Source: Gammaproteobacteria bacterium (GTDB lineage Bacteria; Pseudomonadota; Gammaproteobacteria; Pseudomonadales; PIVM01). From it: 55,670 nucleotides of DNA. The notes beneath the pieces are model-generated. The model made no database searches, was not told where the DNA came from, and saw only the letters and a program-made list of their open reading frames with translations. The position numbers were made by a program, and so were the translations under genes. Positions 27,932-36,613 of this stretch are shown here, piece after piece (the first letter of the stretch is position 1; every line of letters starts with the position of its first letter). The stretch is taken from contig PIVM01000022.1 in NCBI GenBank assembly GCA_003353945.1, forward strand, positions 1 to 55,670, in the 5' to 3' direction.

Positions 27932-29034
27932 CCTTCCCCTTCGCTTGTTTGATCCGCTGATTGACCATACCAGTCACTGTTTTTGTATTGATCGTGAATA
28001 TGTCGCAGCAATACCATAATGATTGCAGCCAGGGGCAATGCCAATAATATTCCTACAAAGCCCATCAATTGAGCACCGGCCATAATAGCGAAGATAACGG
28101 CCACCGGATGCAATCCAATTTTATCGCCTACCAGCAGGGGCGTCAGAACAGTACCCTCCAGCATCTGGCCAACACCAAACACCATGGCGACATACAGCAA
28201 CGGCAGCCACTCATGAAACTGAATATAGGCCGCAACGCCCGCCGCACCAATGCCAACAACAAAACCCATATAAGGCACTACTGAAGCCAGGCCCGCAAGC
28301 ACGCCCAGCAGTAAAGCGGCCTCCAAACCCACTATGATCAAACCAACTGAATACACTGCACCTAACGACATCATCACCAACATCTGGCCTCGCAGGAAGG
28401 CGCTTAATACCTCGTCGCATTCGTTAGCCAGCTTCACCGCCACCGGCTCCCAGCTTCTTGGCAACACGTCTCGAACAAGCCCCATTAGCACATCCCAATC
28501 ACGCAACAAATAAAACGTCACAACGGGAATCAAAAACAGGTTGGCAATCACGGCCAGCAGGCCAACACTGGACTGACTGATATAGCGTACAACCAAAAGA
28601 AGCACATTACCCGCCTCTCGCCAATGCGCCGACAAGGAACTTTGTAAATCCTCAATCGGCAAATGTATGGGCGGCAAGTCAAAGCGTGACTGCAAAACGG
28701 GCAGCCATTGCTGCACCATAGCGATCAGTTCCGGCAGGCGTTTTAACAGGCTTTGCCACTGGCGCCCCAATAACGGCACCATCAACACAACCACAATCAC
28801 GAACAATATCAACATCGCAACAAAGACCAAACAGACCGCAAGACTGCGATTGATACGCCATGTTTCGAGACGGTCAACTAATGGGTCGCCTAAGTAAGCC
28901 AATAACGCGCCGACTAGAAACGGCGTTAAAATGGGCTCTAGCAAATGTGTCAACAATCCCAGCAGTAAAACTGCTGCCAGCCACCACCATCGTTGAAATT
29001 GTTCCATAGATACGATCCTTTTTATTGTCTCCAT
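27928..29034 (-). CDS. AI-2E family (PerM-like) permease
   Basis: 368 residues with eight predicted membrane helices. Typical segments are WWLAAVLLLGLLTHLLEPIL and PFLVGALLAYLGDPLVDRLE at the N-terminus, an amphipathic middle, and the conserved MLEGTVLTPLLVGDKIGLHP near 288-307. The family includes TqsA/PerM; most members' cargo is unknown, some export autoinducer-2. It precedes hda and follows the DUF2066 gene, a conserved neighbourhood in gammaproteobacteria. Confidence 0.9.
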   Translation of the reverse strand: METIKRIVSMEQFQRWWWLAAVLLLGLLTHLLEPILTPFLVGALLAYLGDPLVDRLETWRINRSLAVCLVFVAMLILFVIVVVLMVPLLGRQWQSLLKRLPELIAMVQQWLPVLQSRFDLPPIHLPIEDLQSSLSAHWREAGNVLLLVVRYISQSSVGLLAVIANLFLIPVVTFYLLRDWDVLMGLVRDVLPRSWEPVAVKLANECDEVLSAFLRGQMLVMMSLGAVYSVGLIIVGLEAALLLGVLAGLASVVPYMGFVVGIGAAGVAAYIQFHEWLPLLYVAMVFGVGQMLEGTVLTPLLVGDKIGLHPVAVIFAIMAGAQLMGFVGILLALPLAAIIMVLLRHIHDQYKNSDWYGQSADQTSEGEG

Positions 29035-29048
29035 CTCACCATAGCAGC

Positions 29049-29175
29049 GTCATTAAGTTAAGCATGCAAGCCTATCATAAGTAGGGTGCGGCCCCCGCAC
29101 CAATAACACCCTATGCCGGGTTTCGAAGGTGCGCGGGGCGCACCCTACACAACGCTTCGCGCTTAACTTAATGGC
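29049..29175. repeat. 127-bp palindromic element with GTAGGGTGCG core
   Basis: Outer arms GTCATTAAGTTAAGC and GCTTAACTTAATGGC pair over 15 bp, and inner GTAGGGTGCG pairs with CGCACCCTAC. There is no coding content. It sits just upstream of the AI-2E permease. Confidence 0.65.
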
Positions 29176-29223
29176 ATTGCTCACCATAAGAAGGAGGCCG
29201 CTATCGTTATTCACTCTCTTCTC

Positions 29224-29261
29224 CTTGCGTAGTACGGTATTACTTGCGTAGTACGGTATTA
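29224..29261. repeat. Tandem duplication of a 19-bp unit
   Basis: CTTGCGTAGTACGGTATTA occurs twice in succession, 40 bases beyond the stop of the DUF2066 gene. Confidence 0.6.
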
Positions 29262-29300
29262 TGGGAAGACGTGGTCCGGCATTTCAGGTGAGCTTTTTAC

Positions 29301-30413
29301 TTAGCGGGCAGACATCTTTGGCTGCGGCCAATGATAATATATTTTTGTTTGAAATTCGTCGATTTCAGTTTCCTCTTCATCCGGCTGGGCTGGTTGCAGA
29401 CGTTTGCCCAGTGCAATCACTTTTTGCAACTGTTCCAAATCGCCCTCAATCGTTAAGGCAAACACCATTCTATCACCTTCTACTTTAGTGACCTGGACCT
29501 CCCTGATGGCGACTACGTTTCTTAGATAATCCAATGCTGCCAAATAAGCCGAATAGCTGTTTATGCCGTTAAGCACAAGCTTGATATCCTCATCGAGTAA
29601 TTGCGGATCAATCGCATACTGGCGCGCAAGACGGTCCGCTATCTGGTCAATACCGTAAGCCAAATAAGTCTCCATATCCTTACCCTGGCCGTCAAAGCGA
29701 ATGGTCTGACTCTGGTAACTAAACCACCAGCTACCTATCCATTGCCCGGTTGACGTTTGTAAAACCCTTCCTGCCAGGATGGCTTCACTGGGATATCGCT
29801 GTGAGGCGCTGAAAATTCGCTGTGGTTTGAGCTGCCATATCTCATTGACTTTAAGTGCAACATTATCTTCCAGATCAAGCAGGGGCAAACTGATCGGCAA
29901 AGCCCTGCGTCGCGCTTTCTCTTGTAACACGGATGCCATTTCGGGGCGGGATTCAAGGCCGACAATATGGCGCTGTTTCGTGTCGTCTACCGCTAACCAA
30001 ATCAGCACATTGGGCCTGTTTCTGGTCCATAGTGGCAAACCGGCCTGGCGAATCAGGGTGTTCACTGAAACAGGTTGAAAACTGACCTGCAGCAGCAATT
30101 GTGAATCTGTGGCAGCGGCTTGCTTTGAATTAAGATAGGCGAATTGCTGAACATAGCTTTTAGGGCGACGCACGGCTTTTTTTATGTCTGGGTTATCGAG
30201 TGACTCGTAGCTGCCTGTAACGCGCAATACCACATCGCGCAAAGCACTACCCATAGCACGAGACAACGCCTTTTTCTCCTGGCTATCCACAGGAAGCGTC
30301 ACTCGATACAAATCCGTGACTTTTTCAGCCCAGGCCAATGGAGTAGAAATCACCAACAGGGCACATAAAAATAACATGGCAACTGAATGACACAATGCAA
30401 CAACCCTCTGCAA
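29301..30413 (-). CDS. DUF2066 domain-containing protein
   Basis: 370 residues with a signal peptide ending near TPLAWA and a mature part beginning EKVTDLYRVTLPVDSQ, the start of the DUF2066 domain (RAMGSALRDVVLRVTGS near 53-69). The function of DUF2066 proteins is not known; they sit next to purM in many gammaproteobacteria. It is divergent from purM, and a 166-bp palindromic element lies between the two starts. Confidence 0.85.
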   Translation of the reverse strand: MQRVVALCHSVAMLFLCALLVISTPLAWAEKVTDLYRVTLPVDSQEKKALSRAMGSALRDVVLRVTGSYESLDNPDIKKAVRRPKSYVQQFAYLNSKQAAATDSQLLLQVSFQPVSVNTLIRQAGLPLWTRNRPNVLIWLAVDDTKQRHIVGLESRPEMASVLQEKARRRALPISLPLLDLEDNVALKVNEIWQLKPQRIFSASQRYPSEAILAGRVLQTSTGQWIGSWWFSYQSQTIRFDGQGKDMETYLAYGIDQIADRLARQYAIDPQLLDEDIKLVLNGINSYSAYLAALDYLRNVVAIREVQVTKVEGDRMVFALTIEGDLEQLQKVIALGKRLQPAQPDEEETEIDEFQTKIYYHWPQPKMSAR

Positions 30414-30533
30414 ACGGACGAGGGAGCGATTGTATCAAGAGTCGCTAACAAACGTTACAAACAATTTTTGCGATCGATTTTCACTCAATCGCAATACATT
30501 TGTTTATATCCAGCAGCGAAGCAGCTCACGAAT

Positions 30534-30699
30534 CTAGGAGCCAATCCGAGAATAGGAACCGTAGCGAGGGAAGCCCATTTTGAGTCAGATTTTTCGATAA
30601 AAAGAGGCGAATATCGGGTATATTTAACGATTTTTATCGGGAAATATGGCCGAAATGGGTTTTCCGCAGTAGGGCTTCTATTCTCGGATAGGTTCCTAG
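30534..30699. repeat. 166-bp MITE-like element with about 50-bp inverted ends
   Basis: The left arm CTAGGAGCCAATCCGAGAAT mirrors the right arm read in reverse, CTAGGAACCTATCCGAGAAT, and pairing continues for about 50 bp with a few mismatches. The interior is AT-rich and noncoding. It occupies the divergent purM/DUF2066 promoter region and ends 76 bases before the purM start. Confidence 0.75.
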
Positions 30700-30775
30700 C
30701 CTGTCTGCATGCCAACTGATACAATAGCGCCCCTTGTTTCGGCACGCCCTATTAACCTCACCAGCCAGTATTCCT

Positions 30776-31834
30776 ATGAGCAAAACACCTGATACCCCCC
30801 CATCTTCACTGAGTTACAAAGACGCTGGCGTCGATATTGATGCTGGCAATGCCCTGGTCGATCGCATCAAAGGCGTTGCCAAGCGCACGCGCCGCCCGGA
30901 GGTCATGGCAGGACTGGGAGGGTTTGGCGCATTGTGTGAACTGCCCAAGGGTTATGACGAGCCGGTTCTGGTCTCTGGCACAGATGGCGTTGGCACCAAG
31001 CTGCGCCTGGCCATGGAGCTGGGCATACACGACAGCATCGGCATCGATCTGGTCGCCATGTGTGTTAACGACCTGATTGTGCAAGGCGCAGAGCCTTTGT
31101 TTTTTCTTGATTACTATGCCACCGGAAAGCTGAATATCGACACAGCCGCCGCCGTGGTTGAAGGTATTGGCAAGGGCTGTGAAATGGCCGGCTGTGCGCT
31201 GGTTGGAGGCGAAACAGCTGAAATGCCGGGCATGTACGAAGGCGAAGATTACGACCTGGCCGGTTTCTGTGTCGGTGTGGTGGAAAAAAGCAAGATTATC
31301 GACGGCAGCAAGGTGCAAATCGGTGATCAATTGATCGGTCTCGCCTCAAGCGGTGCGCACTCCAACGGCTATTCGCTGATTCGAAAAATTATTGACGTCG
31401 CGAAGGCTGATCTACAGCAGGATATTGAAGGGCAAACGCTTGGGCAGGCACTGCTGGCGCCGACGCGCATCTATATCAAATCACTGCTTGCCCTGCTTCA
31501 GCAATGCCCTGTACACGCACTCTCACATATTACCGGTGGCGGCTTACTGGAGAATATACCACGGGTATTACCCGCCGGCGCAACCGCCGTTATCGATACG
31601 CAAAGCTGGCAACGCCCGGCCATTTTTAACTGGCTACAACAACAGGGCAATGTGCAAGCCACAGAAATGCATCGCACCTTTAATTGTGGCATTGGCATGG
31701 TGCTGTGCGTGCCCGCAGCCGACTGTGACAAAGCGCTACAGCTACTCGCTGAACAAGGAGAAAACGCCATGCTAATCGGTCAGATCGAGGCGGCCGGCAA
31801 GGACGAAGAACAAGTACAATTGCGAGGATTATAA
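30776..31834 (+). CDS. purM: Phosphoribosylformylglycinamidine cyclo-ligase PurM
   Basis: 352 residues from [10 protein letters not shown]; an ATG 42 bases upstream is unlikely. AIR synthetase features are complete: [20 protein letters not shown], the ATP loop [36 protein letters not shown] with the catalytic Asn-Asp, [14 protein letters not shown] and [14 protein letters not shown]. It closes the imidazole ring in purine biosynthesis (FGAM + ATP to AIR). purN begins 6 bases downstream, forming the usual purMN operon. Confidence 0.97.
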   Translation: MSKTPDTPPSSLSYKDAGVDIDAGNALVDRIKGVAKRTRRPEVMAGLGGFGALCELPKGYDEPVLVSGTDGVGTKLRLAMELGIHDSIGIDLVAMCVNDLIVQGAEPLFFLDYYATGKLNIDTAAAVVEGIGKGCEMAGCALVGGETAEMPGMYEGEDYDLAGFCVGVVEKSKIIDGSKVQIGDQLIGLASSGAHSNGYSLIRKIIDVAKADLQQDIEGQTLGQALLAPTRIYIKSLLALLQQCPVHALSHITGGGLLENIPRVLPAGATAVIDTQSWQRPAIFNWLQQQGNVQATEMHRTFNCGIGMVLCVPAADCDKALQLLAEQGENAMLIGQIEAAGKDEEQVQLRGL

Positions 31835-31839
31835 GTCTG

Positions 31840-32499
31840 ATGCCTGAGAAACCGCTTTGTCGACTGGTTGTACTGATTTCCGGTAGTGGCAGCAATTTAC
31901 AGGCATTTATTGATGCTGTTGCAGGCGGCAGCCTGCCTGCGGAAATTGCGGCTGTTGTGAGCAACAAAGCCGACGCCTACGGATTGGAACGCGCGCGCAA
32001 AGCGGACATCGCCACTGAAGTCATCGACCACAAACAATTCGACAGCCGGGAGCGCTTTGATGCCGCTCTGGTTGACACCATCGAACCCTATCAGCCCGAC
32101 CTTATTATTCTGGCCGGTTTTATGCGAATATTGACGCCCGTTTTTGTCAGCCAGTATCGCGGTCGTCTGCTGAATATTCATCCCTCCCTGTTACCCAAGT
32201 ACCCCGGCCTTCACACGCATCAACGCGCACTGGATGCCGGTGATACCGAGCACGGTGTCACGGTGCATTTTGTGACGGAAGAACTGGATGGCGGCCCGGC
32301 GATTATCCAGACCCGCGTCCCTGTGCTGCCAAACGATGACGCCGATGTGCTGGCGGCAAGAGTGTTGGAACAGGAACACAAAATCTATCCATTGGTGGCC
32401 CTCTGGTTTGCCGAGGGCAGGTTAACGCTGGAAGACAATGGCGTTGTTCTCGATAGTGTTGTGGTACAGCCTGAGGGTTTTCAGTACGAAAGTGCTTAG
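31840..32499 (+). CDS. purN: Phosphoribosylglycinamide formyltransferase PurN
   Basis: 219 residues. VLISGSGSNLQAFIDAV near 8-24 is the phosphate loop. The catalytic Asn-His-Asp set is present in LLNIHPSLLPKYPGLHTHQR and GVTVHFVTEELDGG. It transfers a formyl group from 10-formyl-THF to GAR, step 3 of purine synthesis. It is translationally linked to purM. Confidence 0.97.
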   Translation: MPEKPLCRLVVLISGSGSNLQAFIDAVAGGSLPAEIAAVVSNKADAYGLERARKADIATEVIDHKQFDSRERFDAALVDTIEPYQPDLIILAGFMRILTPVFVSQYRGRLLNIHPSLLPKYPGLHTHQRALDAGDTEHGVTVHFVTEELDGGPAIIQTRVPVLPNDDADVLAARVLEQEHKIYPLVALWFAEGRLTLEDNGVVLDSVVVQPEGFQYESA

Positions 32500-32733
32500 T
32501 TTTTTACTCAAGCTTAAAGTCGGAATCTAATCTGACAAATCTATTGGCAGAGCTATATCAAACCCGATAAATCCCTTTCTACAAAGCGGCAGTTTGACCA
32601 TAAGCTATCGTGAATTATTTCTTCAGCCGGGTGACGGGTAATCGTAGTACTGCAGACTATTGTTGGTATTCTAACAATCGCTCTTTTGCGCCATTGGCTG
32701 ACGTTACATCATCGCCGTGGTTGTTAAAAGCTA

Positions 32734-32763
32734 ACGTCATCCCCGCGAAAATGGGGACCCAGA
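32734..32763. repeat. REP-type palindrome
   Basis: GTCATCCCCGCGAAAATGGG belongs to the widespread proteobacterial GTCATTCCCGCGAAxGCGGG repeat. A second hairpin, CACCAACCACTA / TAGTGTTTGGTG with a TATG loop, follows at 32804-32831. The 740-base gap after purN otherwise holds only the argD-like stub at 33074. Confidence 0.6.
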
Positions 32764-33073
32764 AAACAAACGCTGCTTGCAGCTTCTGCGCCCTCCAGCT
32801 ACCCACCAACCACTATATGTAGTGTTTGGTGCTAGCACGTTGCTAGAATCCTAACGCTAACTCCGTAGAGATTGCAGACATTGAGGTTTTGCTTTTCGCA
32901 GGAAATTTGCGTTTATTGGTATTCCGTTTTTGTTACGAAGCGGCCAAATGCTAAAAATGTAAACTGTGCTTTCTGGAACAGGTAAGCTGCCATTTGCCAT
33001 CTTGAATCATTTGAAAATGCTGTTTGACTTGCGGTTATGCAATCAATATTTTTTGAACCAGGAGTCTGCCTCA

Positions 33074-33139
33074 ATGACCGCTAGCGGCAATCACCTGCTA
33101 CATACCTATAACCTGCCCATCGTTGCAAGTGTTAACTAA
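33074..33139 (+). pseudogene. 5' stub resembling acetylornithine/class-III aminotransferase
   Basis: AGGAG lies 9 bases before an ATG that opens MTASGNHLLHTYNLPIVASVN and then a stop. The HLLxTYNxxP string is like the N-terminus of ArgD-type aminotransferases (HLMxTYxRLPVAF). Nothing further of such a gene follows. It appears to be a ribosome site plus start left after a deletion. The match is only about 14 residues, so tentative. Confidence 0.35.
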
Positions 33140-33237
33140 TCAAAGCGGAGAAGAGCTACAACACTTCAAATAACAGTCTGAACATCAACATGCTAAGGTG
33201 CTTTTTCTGGCAAATTTAGTACGAATGCCTGCCCACC

Positions 33238-34344
33238 CTACATACTCGCCAGCTTCACCACTTCCGCTTTGGGCGTCTCAACATCTCCATCAACAAGAAA
33301 AAACCGCCAAAACACCATGCCAAAGGGATTGCTTTCAGTATCCAGCCAATTGGCAACACCAGGGTCTTCATGAGCAACCACTATTTGAAAACTACCATCA
33401 TTTTCAAGCTTTGTTTGCGTGCGATTTAAGGTAACCGAGCGATTAGCGTAGTCAAAGGTTTGTTGAAAGCGGTTCCACAGACATACGTTTGCAAAACGAC
33501 AATTTGGCCAACGCCCAGTGATAACCAGCGCTTCATCTGGCGCAAGAAGAAAGGGCGCCATCGCATAGGTGGCATCCACTGCCGCTAAGCCAAAGTCACC
33601 CGGTGGAACCGGTTTCGGAAATTCATTGGGAATAAGTGATAAGAACGGCGGTGGATTATCGGCAAAACGCGGCATCCCCAATGTACGGCTTCGCAAAAAC
33701 TCGGCAACTTTTCGAATGCCATCCGAGACCGACGGGTCGTTGGGTGGGCTCGGCACGGCATTTGTGTTAATAACTTTAATGGCCAGTCTGGGTTCTGAAA
33801 AGGGGTCGTTACCTGCTGGCAGCTCGTTCTCAAAATAATGTCGCGTGGTCACTCGCGAAGCATCTTCAACCAAGGGGAGCCAATTTCTCTCACGCTTCTC
33901 ACCACCAATATATACCGTAAATTCGCCGTTTTCGTCAACGTCGATCTGCGTGTCATTAAGTACACTACCCGTATGGGTTGGCATCGTGCCTTTTTCAGAA
34001 TTACACTCCGTCGTCATTGAAAAATACACGGCTCCCGTCATAGTGCCGCGCATTACGTATTCGTAATCCGGACTTACAGGGGCATCAAAGTAGATAGCGT
34101 CGCTGTTGTCACCTGTAAATTTGCGACTGTTTGTTACAATGCGTTTAAATTCGGGGTTTGCCGGGTCGCTTTCAAACATGCCGACCAGCCCTCCTTCAAG
34201 GTTATGCATCAATGCCCGATGCGCGGCTACAACATCAGCTTCGCAATGCATGTCAAATTCAGGACCGGCCCATCGGTCATCAATCTCTTGGAGCAGTGCA
34301 ATAAGCTCTTTAAGTGCTGTGCGGCTTTCGGTTGTTATGCTCAT
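33238..34344 (-). CDS. DUF1214 domain-containing protein
   Basis: 368 residues without signal peptide. The C-terminal half contains LAPDEALVITGRWPNCRFAN with CLWNRFQQTFDYANRSVTLN, DGSFQIVVAHEDPGVANWLD and FGMVFWRFFLVDGD, all typical of DUF1214. The N-terminal half has YVMRGTMTGAVYFSMTTECN. The biochemical role is unknown; DUF1214 proteins are often found beside lipid, steroid or aromatic catabolic genes. It is divergent from a MaoC-like hydratase, and a hairpin repeat lies 25 bases before its start. Confidence 0.75.
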   Translation of the reverse strand: MSITTESRTALKELIALLQEIDDRWAGPEFDMHCEADVVAAHRALMHNLEGGLVGMFESDPANPEFKRIVTNSRKFTGDNSDAIYFDAPVSPDYEYVMRGTMTGAVYFSMTTECNSEKGTMPTHTGSVLNDTQIDVDENGEFTVYIGGEKRERNWLPLVEDASRVTTRHYFENELPAGNDPFSEPRLAIKVINTNAVPSPPNDPSVSDGIRKVAEFLRSRTLGMPRFADNPPPFLSLIPNEFPKPVPPGDFGLAAVDATYAMAPFLLAPDEALVITGRWPNCRFANVCLWNRFQQTFDYANRSVTLNRTQTKLENDGSFQIVVAHEDPGVANWLDTESNPFGMVFWRFFLVDGDVETPKAEVVKLASM

Positions 34345-34368
34345 CGTTTTATCCTGTCTTTGAGTAAG

Positions 34369-34390
34369 ACCTGAATCCGTGAGTTCAGGT
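34369..34390. repeat. Small CTGAA hairpin repeat, copy 3
   Basis: ACCTGAATCCGTGAGTTCAG continues with GT, giving a stem in the presumed 5' leader of the DUF1214 gene. It matches the copies at 25532 and 25797. Confidence 0.5.
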
Positions 34391-34484
34391 TAATGCTTTC
34401 AACTGACGCATAATCGCCTATAATATCGCCCTTTTTCGAGACAGGGTAGTCTTTCAGAAATTAGTCGAAGTCGAAGGCCCTACG

Positions 34485-34934
34485 ATGAAGTATTTTGAAG
34501 ACCAGGAAATCGGTGTATTGATTACCTTTAATAGCCAGTATGATGTTACCGAAGAAGAAATTATTGAGATTGGTAACCGCTTTGATTCCCAACCCTTTCA
34601 CACTGACCCGGTAGCAGCTAAAGAATCCATTTTTGGAGGCTTGGTTGCCTCTTCTGTTCATATCTTTGCCATGTTTGTGGCAATCAGTGATCGTGATGGT
34701 GAGAATAAATCTGCTGCCGTTAGTGCTTTGGGCTTTAGCAATATGCAAATGCGTGCATCCGTCAGGGCCGGTGACACCTTGTATTCGCGCTACAAAGTGA
34801 CTAATAAGCGTCTATCCAATAGTCGACCCGACATGGGTATTGTTGAAGTCAGCAGTGAGATGTTTAATCAGAACGACGAGGTCGTGTTTGTGGCATCAAA
34901 CGCATATCTTTGCAAGTGCCGAGATGCTTGCTGA
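34485..34934 (+). CDS. MaoC-like (R)-hydratase family protein
   Basis: 149 residues, one hot-dog fold. The hydratase motif is present: NRFDSQPFHTDPVAAKES with Asp34 and His39 as the catalytic pair, followed by FGGLVASSVH. Members hydrate trans-2-enoyl-CoA to (R)-3-hydroxyacyl-CoA, in fatty acid, PHA or sterol side-chain metabolism. It sits head to head with the DUF1214 gene; a shared lipid pathway is inferred. Confidence 0.85.
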   Translation: MKYFEDQEIGVLITFNSQYDVTEEEIIEIGNRFDSQPFHTDPVAAKESIFGGLVASSVHIFAMFVAISDRDGENKSAAVSALGFSNMQMRASVRAGDTLYSRYKVTNKRLSNSRPDMGIVEVSSEMFNQNDEVVFVASNAYLCKCRDAC

Positions 34935-34944
34935 TCGCCACACA

Positions 34945-35007
34945 AGGGCTTTGGAAATAAAGGATTATTCAGTATTTTGGGGATGATTCTTTATTTCCAA
35001 AGTCCTA
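34945..35007. repeat. 63-bp hairpin element
   Basis: GGGCTTTGGAAATAAAGGAT mirrors ATTCTTTATTTCCAAAGTCC across a 20-base loop. The tip GGxCTTTGGAAATAA resembles the GGGCCTCGGAAATAA arms of the window-end repeats, so it may be a short member of that family. It lies just after the MaoC gene and could act as a terminator. Confidence 0.6.
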
Positions 35008-35423
35008 AGCAATGAATTGCCAATTGTAGGAAGCGGTTCCCGAAACACAAATGCGCCGGAGATAGCGGGGATTGCTCACACCTCTTACTTTCGATGTTTG
35101 TTTCATTTCGCCTAGCTCTTCCACTCCCTCTCCTCCTAACAAGAACCATTCGTGGCAAGAACACCGTAAAACCGAGTGAGATTAATTTTAGTATGCCACC
35201 CATTCGCTGAACGCCCATTCGCTGAACGCATGGCAGGAAGTGTCATCAGAGTTATTTTTGATCCTCCGTTATTTTTTGCGCGGCTTATCGTATAAACAAA
35301 ATCATATTAAAAATTATTTTAATGAAACTTAAATTCAATCTACAATTGAAAACACTTATCTTTAGCAATGTTACAGCAAGCACTTTTTTCGTAGTACGTT
35401 GAACACTCAAGGAGAAACTATCA
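35008..35423. other. AT-rich intergenic region upstream of the endolysin
   Basis: No convincing gene was seen. The last 150 bases are rich in A and T runs, unlike the surrounding sequence, and contain plausible -10-like boxes. They end in a GGAGAAA ribosome site for the endolysin gene. Confidence 0.4.
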
Positions 35424-36167
35424 ATGAAAAATAATTTCGACAGCGCTCTTGAACACGTCCTGGTTCACGAAGGCGGCTGGGCAAATCATCCGAAGGATCC
35501 AGGTGGGGCGACGATGAAAGGTGTAACATTGGCCACGTTTCGTCGGTTTTTTGGCGAGAAAATGAGCAAAAAAGATCTTCGGAATATTTCTGATTCTCAG
35601 TTAAAAGAAATCTACAAGAAAGGATACTGGAGTAAGTGTAAATGTGACGATCTACCTGCTGGTGTCGATTACGCTGTTCTTGATGCAGCCGTTAATTCCG
35701 GCCCAGGGCGCAGCACTAAATGGTTGCAAGGCGCCGTCGGCGCAAAGCAGGATGGTGTTATTGGCTCCAAAACTCTTGCGCTGGTAAATAAACACAATCC
35801 TATTCATGTCACCAATGATATGTGTGATGAACGCCTGACATTCTTACAAAGCCTCTCTACCTGGTCGACCTTTGGCAGGGGATGGGGACGACGCGTTGAC
35901 GGTGTGCGTTCTCTTGCGCTCGAGATAGCAGAAAGTGCTGGGGCGTTAATCGCTGAAGCCCCACCGTCTGTCGAATATGAGGTTACAAAAAAGGAATCTA
36001 AGGGACTCTGGGTACGTAAACTGCAAAAGGTACTGGAAATTCAGGTTGATGGCCATTTTGGCTCAAGCACAGAAAAAGCACTTAAGAGTTGGCAAAAAGC
36101 GCATGACCTGGAAGCCGACGGTATTGCTGGTCGTAATACCTATCGTGCTATGGGTTTACTGGCTTGA
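35424..36167 (+). CDS. Glycoside hydrolase 108-type endolysin with peptidoglycan-binding domain
   Basis: 247 residues, no signal peptide. The N-terminal GH108 lysozyme domain has FDSALEHVLVHEGGW with the catalytic EGG glutamate near 16, then HPKDPGGATMKGVTL and GYWSKCKCDDLPAGVDYAVL. A PG_binding_3-like middle region follows (KWLQGAVGAKQDGVIG, RLTFLQSL). A C-terminal PG_binding_1 repeat (about 193-247) has GLWVRKLQKVL and VDGHFGSSTEKALKSWQKAH. It cleaves the glycan backbone of peptidoglycan. No holin, spanin or other phage gene is near, so it is an orphan phage-derived lysozyme, possibly used as a gene-transfer-agent-like, toxin or autolysin activity. GGAGAAAC precedes the ATG; the AT-rich upstream region suggests recent transfer. 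Confidence 0.85.
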   Translation: MKNNFDSALEHVLVHEGGWANHPKDPGGATMKGVTLATFRRFFGEKMSKKDLRNISDSQLKEIYKKGYWSKCKCDDLPAGVDYAVLDAAVNSGPGRSTKWLQGAVGAKQDGVIGSKTLALVNKHNPIHVTNDMCDERLTFLQSLSTWSTFGRGWGRRVDGVRSLALEIAESAGALIAEAPPSVEYEVTKKESKGLWVRKLQKVLEIQVDGHFGSSTEKALKSWQKAHDLEADGIAGRNTYRAMGLLA

Positions 36168-36212
36168 TAGTTTAGTAGCGTCCATCTACTTGCTGTTTTA
36201 CGTGTGATTTAG

Positions 36213-36239
36213 GGGCTAAAAAATCTATTTTTTTAGCCC
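36213..36239. terminator. Hairpin between endolysin and malic-enzyme stub
   Basis: GGGCTAAAAAA and TTTTTTAGCCC form an 11-bp stem with a short loop. It could end the endolysin transcript. It has no T run after the stem, so termination efficiency is uncertain. The malic-enzyme stub's stop lies inside the right arm. Confidence 0.45.
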
Positions 36240-36337
36240 TCACACTCAGCATCGATAAAGGCTGTCCCTTTGTTACGAACCGGATCGTGCAGTACTTTGA
36301 CGCCGCGATAATATTTATCTTCTGGTAGCTCAGACAT
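36233..36337 (-). pseudogene. 5' stub of a malic enzyme-type gene
   Basis: 34 codons starting MSELPEDKYYRGVKVLHDPV and continuing NKGTAFIDAECEG to a TAA within the hairpin. RGVxxLHDPxxNKGTAF is the N-terminal signature of NAD(P)-malic enzymes (oxaloacetate-decarboxylating). A GAGGGG site lies 7 bases before the ATG. The catalytic domains are absent. The gene was truncated from its 3' side, leaving the start intact. Confidence 0.7.
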
Positions 36338-36465
36338 ATGAAATCCCCTCACGTTATGATCGCTTTACCGCAACAGGATACCGCAAAACCGACAACTTTT
36401 AATGCCTATCGCTAAAACCTTCGCACAATTACAGTGCATATAAGATAACAACTTCCCTTTATGCA

Positions 36466-36480
36466 GCATCATTATGATGC
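36466..36480. promoter_or_regulatory. NtrC-like enhancer site upstream of nirB
   Basis: GCATCA-TTA-TGATGC matches the NtrC consensus GCACCA-N3-TGGTGC except for one symmetric change in each half. It is centred about 100 bases upstream of the predicted sigma-54 start, the usual enhancer distance. Confidence 0.5.
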
Positions 36481-36544
36481 ACATATACTCAACAACATTC
36501 ACACGCCCCTAACATATCAACAATATACAACATTATTCAAAATC

Positions 36545-36560
36545 TGGCGCACATGTTGCA
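36545..36560 (+). promoter_or_regulatory. Sigma-54 promoter of nirBD
   Basis: TGGCGCACATGTTGCA fits the -24/-12 consensus TGGCACRNNNNTTGCW with a single mismatch and correct GG-N10-GC spacing. The start of nirB is 54 bases downstream. This predicts control by RpoN with a nitrogen-status activator. Confidence 0.7.
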
Positions 36561-36613
36561 AATACTAAGGGCAAATCTAAAGACCGACGTATCAATCACA
36601 ATCAGGTAAGCCC

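Noticed and set aside
32700-32880. Integron attC site suggested by GTTAxxx/CTAACG boxes
   Set aside because: Core sites do not pair in the attC arrangement and no integrase or cassette gene is present.
34991-35218. 75-codon minus-strand ORF after the MaoC gene
   Set aside because: Composition and lack of any motif or ribosome site suggest noise; its 3' end lies in the hairpin element.
35424-36167. Prophage
   Set aside because: A single endolysin without any structural, replication or integrase gene in 20 kb around.
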